The position numbers and the translations under genes are program-made. DNA of 64,000 bases from Amyelois transitella (lineage: Eukaryota > Arthropoda > Insecta > Lepidoptera > Pyralidae). The notes below the pieces were generated by a model, which was given only the letters and a program-made list of their open reading frames with translations, was not told the DNA's origin and ran no database searches. Below, in pieces: positions 1-16,051 of the stretch (positions within the stretch are counted from its first letter, which is position 1; each line of letters starts with the position of its first letter). The stretch lies in assembly GCF_032362555.1 (NCBI RefSeq), contig NC_083516.1, positions 3,497,001-3,561,000 of the forward strand, in the 5' to 3' direction.

Positions 1-30
1 CAGTTGTGAACTTATTAATTTGGTTTTTAG

Positions 31-256
31 AATGGGTCTCCTCGCAGCCCTCGTAGTGAACGTAGCTGGTGGTGTAGCGATCTACGCGACAGGGGGTCTG
101 GCCACCGGGTTGGTCGCACCCATGCTAGGGTTCGGGAGCGCGGGGATAGCAGCCGGGAGCACCGCTGCTGCCGCTCAGGCCTACTACGGCAACTTGGTGG
201 CAGGCAGCATCATATCCAAGCTCACTGCTGCTGCTATGCTCGCACCTACGCCTTAA
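31..256 (+). CDS. Last exon of an ISG12/IFI6-27-like small hydrophobic protein (5' part outside window)
   Basis: A splice acceptor (TTTTTAG) at 22-30 is followed by about 75 codons ending in TAA at 254-256. The peptide is very rich in Gly and Ala and strongly hydrophobic. It carries the GFGSAGIAAGSTAA block typical of the interferon-alpha-inducible 6-16/27 (ISG12) family, whose members are small membrane proteins, often mitochondrial, linked to apoptosis and innate immunity in vertebrates. The insect role is not known to me. An ATG at 32 could be an internal Met or a start; the acceptor favours an upstream exon outside the window. The family call rests on the Gly/Ala motif and could be confounded by low complexity. 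Confidence 0.6.
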
Positions 257-403
257 AGGATATTTTATACATTTTCAAGCATTTGTAAGTACCTACATAA
301 TACACATACATAGTACATATTATTATTTTGGGGTTAGTCCCCATTGTGTCCTCACCTCGAAAAGGAGACTTATTGTAAATTGTATTAAGTAATTTCAATG
401 CCG

Positions 404-655
404 CGCCGTGTGGTTCCCGGCACCAATAGAAAAAGAATAGGACCACTCCATCTCTTTCCCATGGATGTCGTAAAAGGCGACTTAGGGATAGGCTTATAAA
501 CTTGAGATTCTGGGCGATGGGTTAGCAACCTGTCACTATTTGAATCTCAATACTCTCATTAAGCCAAACAGCTGAACTTGGCCTTTCAGTCTTTGCGAGA
601 CTGTTGACTCTGTCTACTCCGCAAGGGATATAAACGCGCTTATATGTTATGTTAT
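404..655 (+). repeat. SINE-like repeat, family A
   Basis: First of about 14 copies of one family in the window. It begins near GTGTGGTTCCCGGCACCAAT, contains CCCATGGATGTCGTAAAAGGCGAC, and ends near CCGCAAGGGATATAAACG. Full copies are about 250 bp. I recognise it as a common lepidopteran interspersed repeat but cannot name the family with certainty. Confidence 0.75.
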
Positions 656-859
656 GTCAGTTTCTTCTTTTATATATTTAGATAATAATATGCTGCATAT
701 TTACTCATCTAATCTAACCTGATTCATACTTATTTTTCTTGCAGAATCAAAGAGAAATAAAGCCCTATATAATGATGATGAATCAAAAGAAATAAACGTA
801 AATAAAGAGGTTACACTTACTCTTTGTTTTGTTAATATCAATGTAATTACCTCCTTATA

Positions 860-1165
860 CATTCATAAAATAACGCCCTTTTCCGGAAAGGTAGACAGAG
901 ACTACATCTTTCCACTTGCCACGATCTCTGCATACAAGCAACATCATGCAAGCTCGGAGCTTTCGGATACCAGAACGTCCTTAATTTAATCAAGATACAT
1001 TCGTATAGGCCTTCTAACTCCGACCTTTCCCTCCACACTCTCCTTGTATATTTTATTAGTCAATCTGCTTTCATTCATCCACTCCACATAACCAAACCGT
1101 CTTAACAAACCCTTTTCTATTCCTGTTACTACATCTTCTTTCACATGACAACATTCCTCCTTATA
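860..1165 (-). pseudogene. Decayed 3' fragment of RTE-like retrotransposon
   Basis: The minus strand matches the 3' coding end of the RTE-like element at 30866-32515: the same order of segments (GGTAGACAGAGACTAC, CCACTTGCCACGATCTCTGCATAC, CACACTCTCCTTGTATAT) with many substitutions and small indels. No open frame remains. Confidence 0.7.
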
Positions 1166-1454
1166 CGCGTAGCTAATCCCAAAACTGAAAATAACTATAT
1201 GAATCTCTCATTTCTCGTAACTTGCTAGCCTATGAAAAAAATTCCTATTAAGGTAGGGAGCCTTATTTCAAGAAGATTGGTTGAATAGACAACGCGTGAA
1301 AAGAAAACAAACAAACAAACTTACTTTTGCATTCATAATAGGATTATATAAGTAGTTAGGTTTGTCCAGAAAGCGAGATTGCTACTATGTCTTAAAAAAG
1401 GAATGTTAGGAGTACCCACCTGCCCGTAATCGTTGAATATGCATGAGAGTACCT

Positions 1455-1555
1455 AATGAGTGTGAAGGAAGCGGGAGAGGTCTGTAGAGATTGTAGCAAG
1501 TGGAAATCCATAGCCTCTGCCTACCCCAATGGGAGACACGTGATGGTATGTACAT
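1455..1555 (+). pseudogene. Short 3' remnant of RTE-like retrotransposon
   Basis: About 100 bp matching the last codons of the RTE-like element (GTGTGAAGGAAG..., GTAGCAAGTGGAAATCCATAGCC, GCCTCTGCCTACCCC), ending close to the usual ATGTATG tail. Opposite in orientation to the fragment just upstream. Confidence 0.65.
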
Positions 1556-1869
1556 AATTATATGTATGAACATTTTACAAATACCTAAGAGTCATCTTTA
1601 TTAATAATACGAATAAATTTACCTAGGTAGGTACAATGTACAATATAGTTATATATTATTAAGTAAAGGTAGGTATCTACCTTCGTATATTTTCTTCATT
1701 CCAATGATATCGCTTGCACGTATCTCAACGTAGATACTTTTGTTATCTATAGATACATAGGTATACATAATAAGTCATCACAATAATAAACACTTTAGTA
1801 TCAGAACAGTATTGCAGTGAACAGTCGTGTCATTAAAATTTTACATTACAATTATATCACAACAAAACA

Positions 1870-8474
<6,605 letters not shown>

Positions 8475-8527
8475 AGTTTACAACCAGCAAAAACTGTATC
8501 ATCATTGTTTTACTTATTTATTACCTT

Positions 8528-10747
8528 TTATAATCTTCGCTTTCTTCTTTTAGCTGTAGACGCTTGGGGAACATCCTCAACATATTTATTAATAAATAAT
8601 TCTTCATAAATAAGATTATTTGCAATGGGACTTAAATATTGAGATATCTCTCGGTATAGACGCTTCTTATGAGTTTCTTTGTCCTCAAAATTTGGTGAAG
8701 CATGACATTTATTATTTCTATTGTTTTCTACAACCATATTTTTAAGCTCCGATATCTGTTGGGAATTACTATCTATTTTACTTAATAAAGCATCTTCCAT
8801 TTTCTTGATTCTCGCCTCTAAAGTATGAATAGTATTTTTTTCAGCTTCAACTGATGATTTTGACTCTTTAGAGAAATGTTTATAACTACTATCTGTATTC
8901 TGTATTGTAGTCTCTTTTATTTCTTTGTCTTGTTCATCAAGCTTATCAAGAAAAGATTCTATGATATCACGCAACTTCATATTGAATTTTCTTTTTTCTT
9001 TAATTGCAGCTATTCTTTCGGGAGTTATTTTATTTTTCAGGAGTGAACTGCTTGGAGAATTTACTTGGTTATCTTGATGATTACTTTGACATTTCTTGAC
9101 TATGTGTTTCTTGGTTATTTGTTTAGAAGCCACATCATTTTGACCTTGTTTAACAGATTTAGAATCTATCTCTATCAGAAATTCTTGATTATTCAAAATA
9201 ATCTCAGTAGATCCTTCAAAGGAAACAGACTTTGGTTTCTTTTGTAATATAGGCAAAACAGCTGATGGTGACACTGGTTCTAGATGTCCAGTAAAGGTTA
9301 AAGGTTCGGAAATTCTTTTTTCTGATAAAATCTGTACTTTTGCTGCTCTATTCATTGGTTTTGCTGTCAAGGATAGATTTACTTTTTCATCAGAAGTATC
9401 AGACATCTGACTAATATTATTTTTAGTATTATATGTTAATAAAGAATTACTGTTTATGAAACCTGGGGGTAGTTCTATTTCTAAAATGTTTTCTTCTATT
9501 TGATTTTGCTTTTGATTCAAATTTGTTTTGTAAGGTGGGACAACAAGTACTGGTTGTGCTTTACAGTTATTTGTATTATCTGGTTTAATTTTGTTATGGT
9601 TCACAATCATATCCACTGATGAATTCAATTTCTTATTACGAGAGAAAACTGTCACCTTATCATCTCTCCCTAATATTTCTAATATTTCATGTGCCATTGA
9701 ATTATCATTTTTAGACAAAGGTATTTCAGTTTCACTCTTTTCCATTGTATTGAACACATTATGCTTTGGGACAAAAGCAGACATATCAATATCAGATAAT
9801 TCATTACTTGTCAAAAAATCAGCATACTTGACTGAGTAATTTGCCTTCTTGTCTTTTAAAGTCATGTGCTCATTATTTTCTATATCGTCCAATATAATAG
9901 ACAGTGAATTTGTAGTTTCTTCAAGATTTTCATTTTGATTTTCACCAACATCACAAAAAGGGCCACTTAATGAAGGCACTGCATTAAATGTAAGTTTATC
10001 TCTCTGGAATTAAAATAATATATCAAATAAAATCTATGCTAAATTAGATAATCTTAAAAAATTATCTAATTTAGCATAAATTTTTGAGGACAATCCAAGT
10101 TAGAGCTTAAGTTCTAACAGAATAAATACATTTGGGCGACTTATTAAACACAAACCGAAATTGCTAAGCATGTTTCATTTATGATTTGTAAAGAAAACTG
10201 CATATTGTTGTTCTTGCTATTCCATACAAATAAAGCAATCAGCTGATGCCACTTCACAGGGACAGTTATAATAATATTTATGAGTTCCTTAGATTTATAA
10301 ATGAAGTTTGGTAGGTAAAATAAGAATATTCTGAAAAAGTCACTAGCTATAAAAAATGAAAAAGAATTTGTTACTGTATCACCTTTGGTCTTAGGGAATT
10401 CCTCCCATGGACACTTCTAAAAATAGCCCAATTTAAAAAACATTGGTTGTAGTTTTTGAGTGTATTCTTTGAAATACAAATTCCTTCCTATTTTTATTTG
10501 GAAAAAGAATAAAAAACAATAAATAAAAATATACCTTAAAGTTCATAAATTGCTGCTCCGGAAAATGATGCTGGCATATAACTCTATTTTTCAACTGTGA
10601 CACCTTCAAATTAAAGAAATCCATTCGGCCTGCGTTAACGAGCCATTGATGGCACCTCACTTTGTCAAAGACTGGGTAATGAAACATATGTGTTTTGCCA
10701 TCAGATCTTACTGTGCAATTGCGATATGAACAACGCCAGCCCCCCAT
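8528..10747 (-). CDS. THAP domain-containing protein
   Basis: Two exons join in phase 0: 10747-10535 and 10003-8528. Exon 1 begins MGGWRCSYRNC and exon 2 continues RDKLTFNAVPSLSGPF. Together they give a complete THAP zinc finger: C-x4-C, a W at the expected place (QWLVNAG), C-x2-H (CQHH) and the AVPTAF-type box (AVPSL). The THAP domain is a C2CH sequence-specific DNA-binding fold, so a nuclear, transcription- or chromatin-related role is likely. The remaining roughly 480 residues are Ser/Asn/Lys-rich and mostly disordered, with a predicted coiled coil in the last third (heptad-like, charged) and a basic end (AKRRKRRL) that may act as a nuclear signal. Total about 562 aa. No transposase is attached, so it looks like a host gene rather than a P element. 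Target genes are unknown. Confidence 0.8.
10035..10078. repeat. Perfect 18-bp stem hairpin in THAP gene intron
   Basis: Arms at 10035-10052 and 10061-10078 (TATGCTAAATTAGATAAT and its complement) around an 8 nt loop, inside the only intron of the THAP gene. Confidence 0.85.
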
Positions 10748-12863
10748 TATTTATCTGAAAATAAGTCATTACAACACCTATCAAGTTGTTAAAATATTGC
10801 TGGCGTCATCTTTTTTCATTATTGACAGTTTGTCTTTCTTCACCTTTGATTACAATCTAGGAGTGGGACGGTCAGTCATTTAAGTGAAGAGACTATGTAA
10901 TTTGTGACAATCTAAAAATCAAAACAAAAAAGAAAAACCAATCCACTTAGATAAAAAGAACCTTGTGTAGGTCAGTTTTCTGGAAAAACCTCTTCTTCCT
11001 CATGACCTCGAGTATTTTAAGCATCGTGCTACAAAAACTCAGTATTCTTCTAAATATGTACACATACATAGGTACATAGTGTATTGGAACTCAATTGGAA
11101 CCCATTAGCTGGCAACTAGCACTTATCTAGTGTATAAACCTCTATCTCATGAACACAAAGTTAAAAGTTTAGTAAAAGTGATTGACAAGTATAATGTGCG
11201 AGTGTATGGTTCCATCAAATTACAATACAATAACCATTTACAAAGAGTATGTACTTACATTTACTTTTTATAGTCAAGTTACCTCCTCAAATACAACATT
11301 TATAATAAAACACTGATATTATTAATACAAAAACAAATACTTGAAGTGAAAACGATGGACCAAAATTAATTGTTCCTAGCAATCTTTGCAGCATAACCAA
11401 AGATTGTCACAGATAATAGTATCATAGATATTAAAATTACGGATTAGGTATAGAGCTGTGATCGATTAATCAATGAATCAATTTTTCAGACCCTAAGGAT
11501 TGATTTTTAAATCGATATGCATTACTGAATCGATCGGGGGCATCAATGTTTTACCCTTGGAAATTGTCATTCGATTTTTTTAAGTTTCGAATATAAACAT
11601 TGGGAGCTTTAACTTTAAGCTGAAAATATGTAAATGTCTTTCTTCATACCTTATCTGACGAATTCCCTGAACTAAAAAAATTCTGATTTTACTGATAAGA
11701 GATTAGTTATTATGTTATGTTTTTAATAAAATGGAAAATCGATTTCTTAGATTTTTTTTTTGAGAATTTATACATTTTCTTACGATTCGTATCGATCTTA
11801 AAACAGTGTTGAATCTGTGGTTTAAAGCCCGTTTCACATTCACGTGAACCATACACTGTGTGTGGAGCGGGCTTGAAACCAAAGATTACCACTTGTGTAA
11901 CAGTGTTACTCATTGGGAAAACGACAGTTGCAATGTGTACCACTGCTACACGACGGGAATTTTTTTCCCATTGAGTAACAGTATTACAGATCGGGGTGTG
12001 TCTGAATGGGAACAAACCTAAATCACACATAATAGTTAAAATAAATAGAAAATGATATTGTAGCATCAGTATACTTAGGTAATTTGGTTGGGCTCTAATC
12101 TGGTTACCAACCAATATATCATTTTCACAGTCTGTAAAAGCGAGTGCACGCTCCCCGGATCTTCTGGACTACCAGCATTTACCAAGTAGCTCGCCATTCT
12201 TTAGCAGCTACTTGCTGGATCTCGTGTCTATATCTAAACCCGTACCTTGTAAATCCAAATAAAGTTTGCCTTTATTCTAACAATTTTTCAATTATCTCAT
12301 TACCTGCGACATTTTACTAAAATGCCACCACAATCTCAAATACTGTTTTTTTTTTACAATTAAGTCTTAGTTTTCATCATCACAACTGGCAGTTTCACCA
12401 ATACCTCCTTCTGGCTCCCTGGAGCCAAAATATGTGTTTATTTCTGAACCATCCTGGAAATTTCGCAAGAGCATGAGACCTTGCTCTTGACCTTGACCAT
12501 GCCCCATGCAATAGTAATAGCATACTACTCTCTCTCATATATGAGAAAAAAATATAATTATTTATTCCTTTCAGTTGGTTAGAGTGGAAAGACCAAGAAC
12601 AAAGAGATTGATGTGTTTTTTGTTTAAAATGAATAAACTCAAACACTACTAACAAATTTTGGTAATATTTTGCACAATCATCAGGAAAGGCCATTTTTTC
12701 TAATTCAGGTTCCAATATAAAATTAATAAAAAATAACATATTAATTAAAACACATATAGTTACTTGTTAAATTGAGGTACTTAGTTTATAGCAAACATAA
12801 TTATTTTAGTCATACAAACAGCATTAGCATGTAAGTACTCATATTTTTTAATAACATGTGCAT
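10748..12863. other. Intergenic, 5' of the THAP gene and 3' of MGMT
   Basis: No gene is supported. 10748-10900 should hold the THAP gene promoter, but I see no clear element. 11450-11560 is rich in ATCGAT-like words. An inverted repeat is at 11897-11987. The reading frames here (for example 12114-11710 and 12739-12395 on the minus strand) have no recognisable domain. Confidence 0.4.
11897..11987. repeat. Imperfect inverted repeat, 23-bp arms
   Basis: GTAACAGTGTTACTCATTGG at 11897 pairs with CCATTGAGTAACAGTATTAC ending at 11987 (20 of 23 positions, loop 45 nt). Possibly the core of a small MITE; outer ends are not obvious. Confidence 0.6.
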
Positions 12864-13995
12864 TTAGGAATATTTTTTCTCATGATTAAGCAATAATTCT
12901 TTTCTATCTAATCCAGAACTAAAGCCTCCTTTTGAGCCAGATGCTACCAGACGATGGCATGGTATCACAATCAGAATTGCATTCGCTCCACAAGCAGCAC
13001 CAACAGCTCGAGAATGGCTGGCTGCCCTTCCCAGGGACTTGGCTAGATCACCATATGTTTGAATTGTTCCAAATGGAAGCTCTTGGAGCTTTTTCCATAC
13101 TTGCTGAAATATGATATGGTTAAAAAGTTCAAATAATGACAAAAGTATGTTATTTTATGTCGTTTTACATCTAATTTTAAAAAAAAATTTTTTCATTTCA
13201 CAAGGTACATCTGGAGTTTAACAGTTGACAATGAAATAAGGTACTTAGATACACTGCATATTATGAGAATTGATAGGGTTGGGTAATAAGTAAGTAAACT
13301 CATCACCTCCTGTATAGTATGTGACACTAAATCTCACTGACAAAAATTATTATCTCTCAAAGCCTTGTTAATTTGGTACCTATTGTAGGTTTATTATTTT
13401 TACATATGTATTTTACAATGTTACTTATGTATTTGTTCATGTAACGTTAATTATGTTAATAGAATCTTTCCATCATGACTTCTATCTTGGGTCCGCTAGA
13501 AGAGATTTCTTCAGAACATATTATAAACAAAACCTATGTACTGCAGATTCTTGTGTTAATCATTCCTTTTTTTTTGTGTCCATGAAACATATTAATATGT
13601 TTGATAAATCGATATTAATATATCCAAAATTAAAATATTCTTTGATTTTTTTATATGGATAGACATTAATTTAGATTACTTACCTTCTGAAAATCAGAAC
13701 CAAAAGTTTTTATCGGTACTGTAAATTGTGTAAGCTTTCCATCAAAATAAGACGCTATTTCATCTTTTAATTTACATAAAAGTGTAGTATCTCCTTCAGT
13801 AAAACGACATGATAATTCTTCAGAAATAACTTTGATATGTTTTTCAAAATTTTTTGAATCCTCCGAAGACAACATATATAAATAATTTTCATCCCCTGCA
13901 GCAATTAATTTTCCAACGGGAGTTTTCAAATCACATAAATATACAGTTTTGTTTGAATCCTTATTATATCTATCGACGATTTTTGAAATAGTCAT
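12864..13995 (-). CDS. MGMT: O6-methylguanine-DNA methyltransferase
   Basis: Suicide DNA repair protein that transfers the alkyl group from O6-alkylguanine to its own cysteine, in the nucleus. Two exons join in phase 0: 13995-13684 (MTISKIVDRY... to GSDFQK, donor GTAAGT) and 13103-12864 (QVWKKLQELPFGTIQTYGDL... to stop at 12864). Predicted length is 183 aa, normal for the family. The C-terminal domain shows the helix-turn-helix region (PFGTIQTYGDLAKSLG), the conserved RAVGAACGAN Asn hinge, and the active site PCHRL with the acceptor Cys; SGSKGGFSSGLDRKELLL is the usual C-terminal block. The N-terminal exon is weakly conserved, as is normal. The intron (13683-13104) is about 580 bp and holds no clear repeat. 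Confidence 0.93.
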
Positions 13996-14159
13996 TTTGT
14001 TTACATTTTAATCCACAACAAAATTTATGTGTACTTCAATCACAATCGTAAGAAGTAATCGTTGATCACAATCAAATTAAATGCTTTCATAAAATTTCTT
14101 TGTGTTTTCGAAAGTTCGAAAAGCAACAACAGCCTTAGTTGGTGTTGCCAACTTTTTCT

Positions 14160-14275
14160 TTATAAGGGCCCGTGCAACATGCCACCGATTTCGTACGACC
14201 TGGGTCGTACCGATTCAGACTAACTGTAATTAAACGGCGCTGTGTATCGTGCCCGCGATTGTGATTGTACGACCT
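14160..14275. repeat. Repeat shared with 61678-61800
   Basis: AAGGGCCCGTGCAACATGCC...TAATTAAACGGCGCTGTG...CGTGCC parallels AAGGGCCCGTGCAGCGAGCC...TAATTAAACGACGCCGCAG...CGTGCC at 61678. It is an undetermined interspersed repeat just upstream of the MGMT gene. Confidence 0.55.
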
Positions 14276-14924
14276 GCAAAAACCAGTCTGAGCGTCCCCT
14301 TGTGTCGCCGACTTAGCGATTTAAGGCCGCAACTGACCTATCTATAATTTTAGTATTCAGTTATGTATTTTTTGAGACTATGACCTATTTGTAAAAAATA
14401 ATAAGTGATCGTGAGTTCCAAGTTCGCGGCTAACGACTAGTTATATACAGGTGAAACCGTTAAATTACTATTTGAACTACCAATTAACTTGGTTTGTAAC
14501 ACAATTACTTTCAACCCGTTGGTCTGATATTGATGAAATTTAAAATGTGTGTAGGATATGTAAATGTCTATTCTGTTTAATTAACATACATTTAAGATAA
14601 TTCTAATATACTATTAATTCCTATCTAAAGTGTTAGCGAAGTCTAAGTTGCTCGTATAGATAAGCTTGTGACTGCCTTTGAATCTTACGGCTGTCAACAC
14701 TGACAATCAGTCGCTAGCAATTTTTCGCTGTTCGCTAGTCGGCCGCACTCTGCACTTGTTTCGGTCGTTCAAAGCAGGGTTTTGATTTACCGTCAAAAAT
14801 CGGTTTCGTTATTACTGTCAAACGGGGTTACCGTTATAAATTAAGTACTTCATTTAACGTTACCAGTAAAATTAACGGTAAGAGGTATCGTTAAGACTGT
14901 TTAATGTTATTTTTTTTTTATTTA

Positions 14925-15505
14925 CAGTAGAATCCCGATTATTCGAATCCCGATTATCCGAACATCCGATTATGCGAACTCGCGTCACGGCTTTAGTACC
15001 GCGCAACTAGACACGTAGCGACAAGTTAAAACGCGCCTCCGAATGTTTACTCCCGCTCTCATCTCAAAGAAGAGACTGAAACTGAGGATGAATGTCAAGG
15101 ACCATCTCACGCAGAAGCTTTTGAAGCTCTAGAAATAGCTTTTAAGTGGTTTGAAAGACAGGAGGAATCGGATTCCTTACAGCTGTTACAACTGAAGCAC
15201 ATCAAAGATTTGGCGGCAATGGAAAGATTTGATTCATTACGTCAAAGTTCAATAACAAGTTATTTTCAACCAATATTGTAAATAACATTGGTACATATTA
15301 CAATGTCATTCATTATATTTGAACCATATATACATAATGTATAATTGTTTTTTTAAATCGTTTTGTCTAAACGAGGTAGGTACAGTCAAAGTCATTACAT
15401 AATATAGCATTTAAATTTCAAATAGGTATTGTTTGATTTGACTATGAAATCGATTATCCGAATTACCACTGGTTTTAATTGATTCGGATAATCGGGATTC
15501 TACTG
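14925..15505 (+). mobile_element. Pogo/Tigger-like (Tc1-mariner) deletion derivative
   Basis: Ends are CAGTAGAATCCCGATTATTC at 14925 and its near-complement (GGATAATCGGGATTCTACTG) at 15505, both flanked by TA (14923-14924 and 15506-15507). It is 581 bp long, and near the left end the TIR motif is repeated (GAATCCCGATTATCCGAA). The interior keeps the C-terminus of a Tigger/jerky-type transposase (15069-15281), so it is an internal deletion of a once autonomous copy. Confidence 0.85.
15069..15281 (+). pseudogene. C-terminal fragment of Tigger/jerky-type transposase
   Basis: The frame reads AFEALEIAFKWFERQEESDS, then LQLLQLKHIKDLAA and ends SSITSYFQPIL before TAA. The EALxxALxWFExQ...LLxLKxIRDLA...TxxSYF pattern is the usual tail of Tigger-derived proteins. 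Its DNA-binding and DDE parts are absent. Confidence 0.75.
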
Positions 15506-15699
15506 TACTGTACTGTTCTGTTTAAAAATATAACGTTACTGATTGATTATAAACGTTATTTATTTGTTCCATATTTGATTTTTTTGTTACTATTAACGTT
15601 ACGGATTCGCCGTGAACACGTCTAATCGCCTCGCGTATAGTACAGTTGCGTTGCGACAGACAATCTTTGGGTACCTATCACTACATAGTATAAAACAAA

Positions 15700-15873
15700 G
15701 TCGCTATTTTAGTCTGTTTATCTGTAGGTATGCTAAAATCTTTAAAATTACGCAACGGATTTTGATGCGGTTTTTTGTAACAGGTAGAGTGATTCAAGAG
15801 GAAGGTTTTTATGTATAATAACATTTATAATTTTGCACCCGTGCGAAGCCGGAGCGGGTCGCTAGTCTACACT
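15700..15873 (+). mobile_element. Helitron-like 3' part
   Basis: It ends TTTGCACCCGTGCGAAGCCG, then GAGCGGGTCGCTAGT: a short GC hairpin (CCCG...CGGG) followed by CTAGT, the typical Helitron 3' terminus. It is directly followed by a second Helitron-like start. Confidence 0.55.
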
Positions 15874-15998
15874 AATATTATAAAGAGGAAAACTTTGTTT
15901 GTTTGTTTAGTTGTAATGAATAGGCTCAAAAACTACTGGACCGATTTTAAAAATTCTTTCACTATTCGAAAGCTACATTATCCACGAGTAACATAGAC
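15874..15998 (+). mobile_element. Helitron-like 5' part
   Basis: It starts CTACACTAATATTATAAAGA and runs through TTTGTTTGTTTGTTTAG and CTACTGGACCGATTTT, the standard opening of this lepidopteran family. No 3' terminus is found before the LINE at 16052, so the element is truncated. Confidence 0.5.
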
Positions 15999-16051
15999 TA
16001 CTTATATTTTATTTTGGAAAAAAATAGGGTTCCGTAATATATTTGGATTTT

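Larger units (their letters stand above)
257..1869. other. Intergenic, repeat-derived stretch
   Basis: No gene is visible here. The stretch holds one SINE-like repeat (404-655) and two decayed fragments of the RTE-like retrotransposon that is intact at 30866-32515. The rest is unannotated AT-rich DNA; 1560-1869 presumably contains the promoter of the reductase gene starting at 1870, but I cannot point to a specific site. Confidence 0.5.

Noticed and set aside
8528-10747. THAP gene as a P-element transposase
   Set aside because: After the THAP domain the protein is disordered with a coiled coil; no RNase H-like transposase region and no TIRs around it.
11710-12114. 134-codon minus-strand frame as a gene
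   Set aside because: It overlaps an inverted repeat and contains low-complexity Lys/Phe runs; no known domain.
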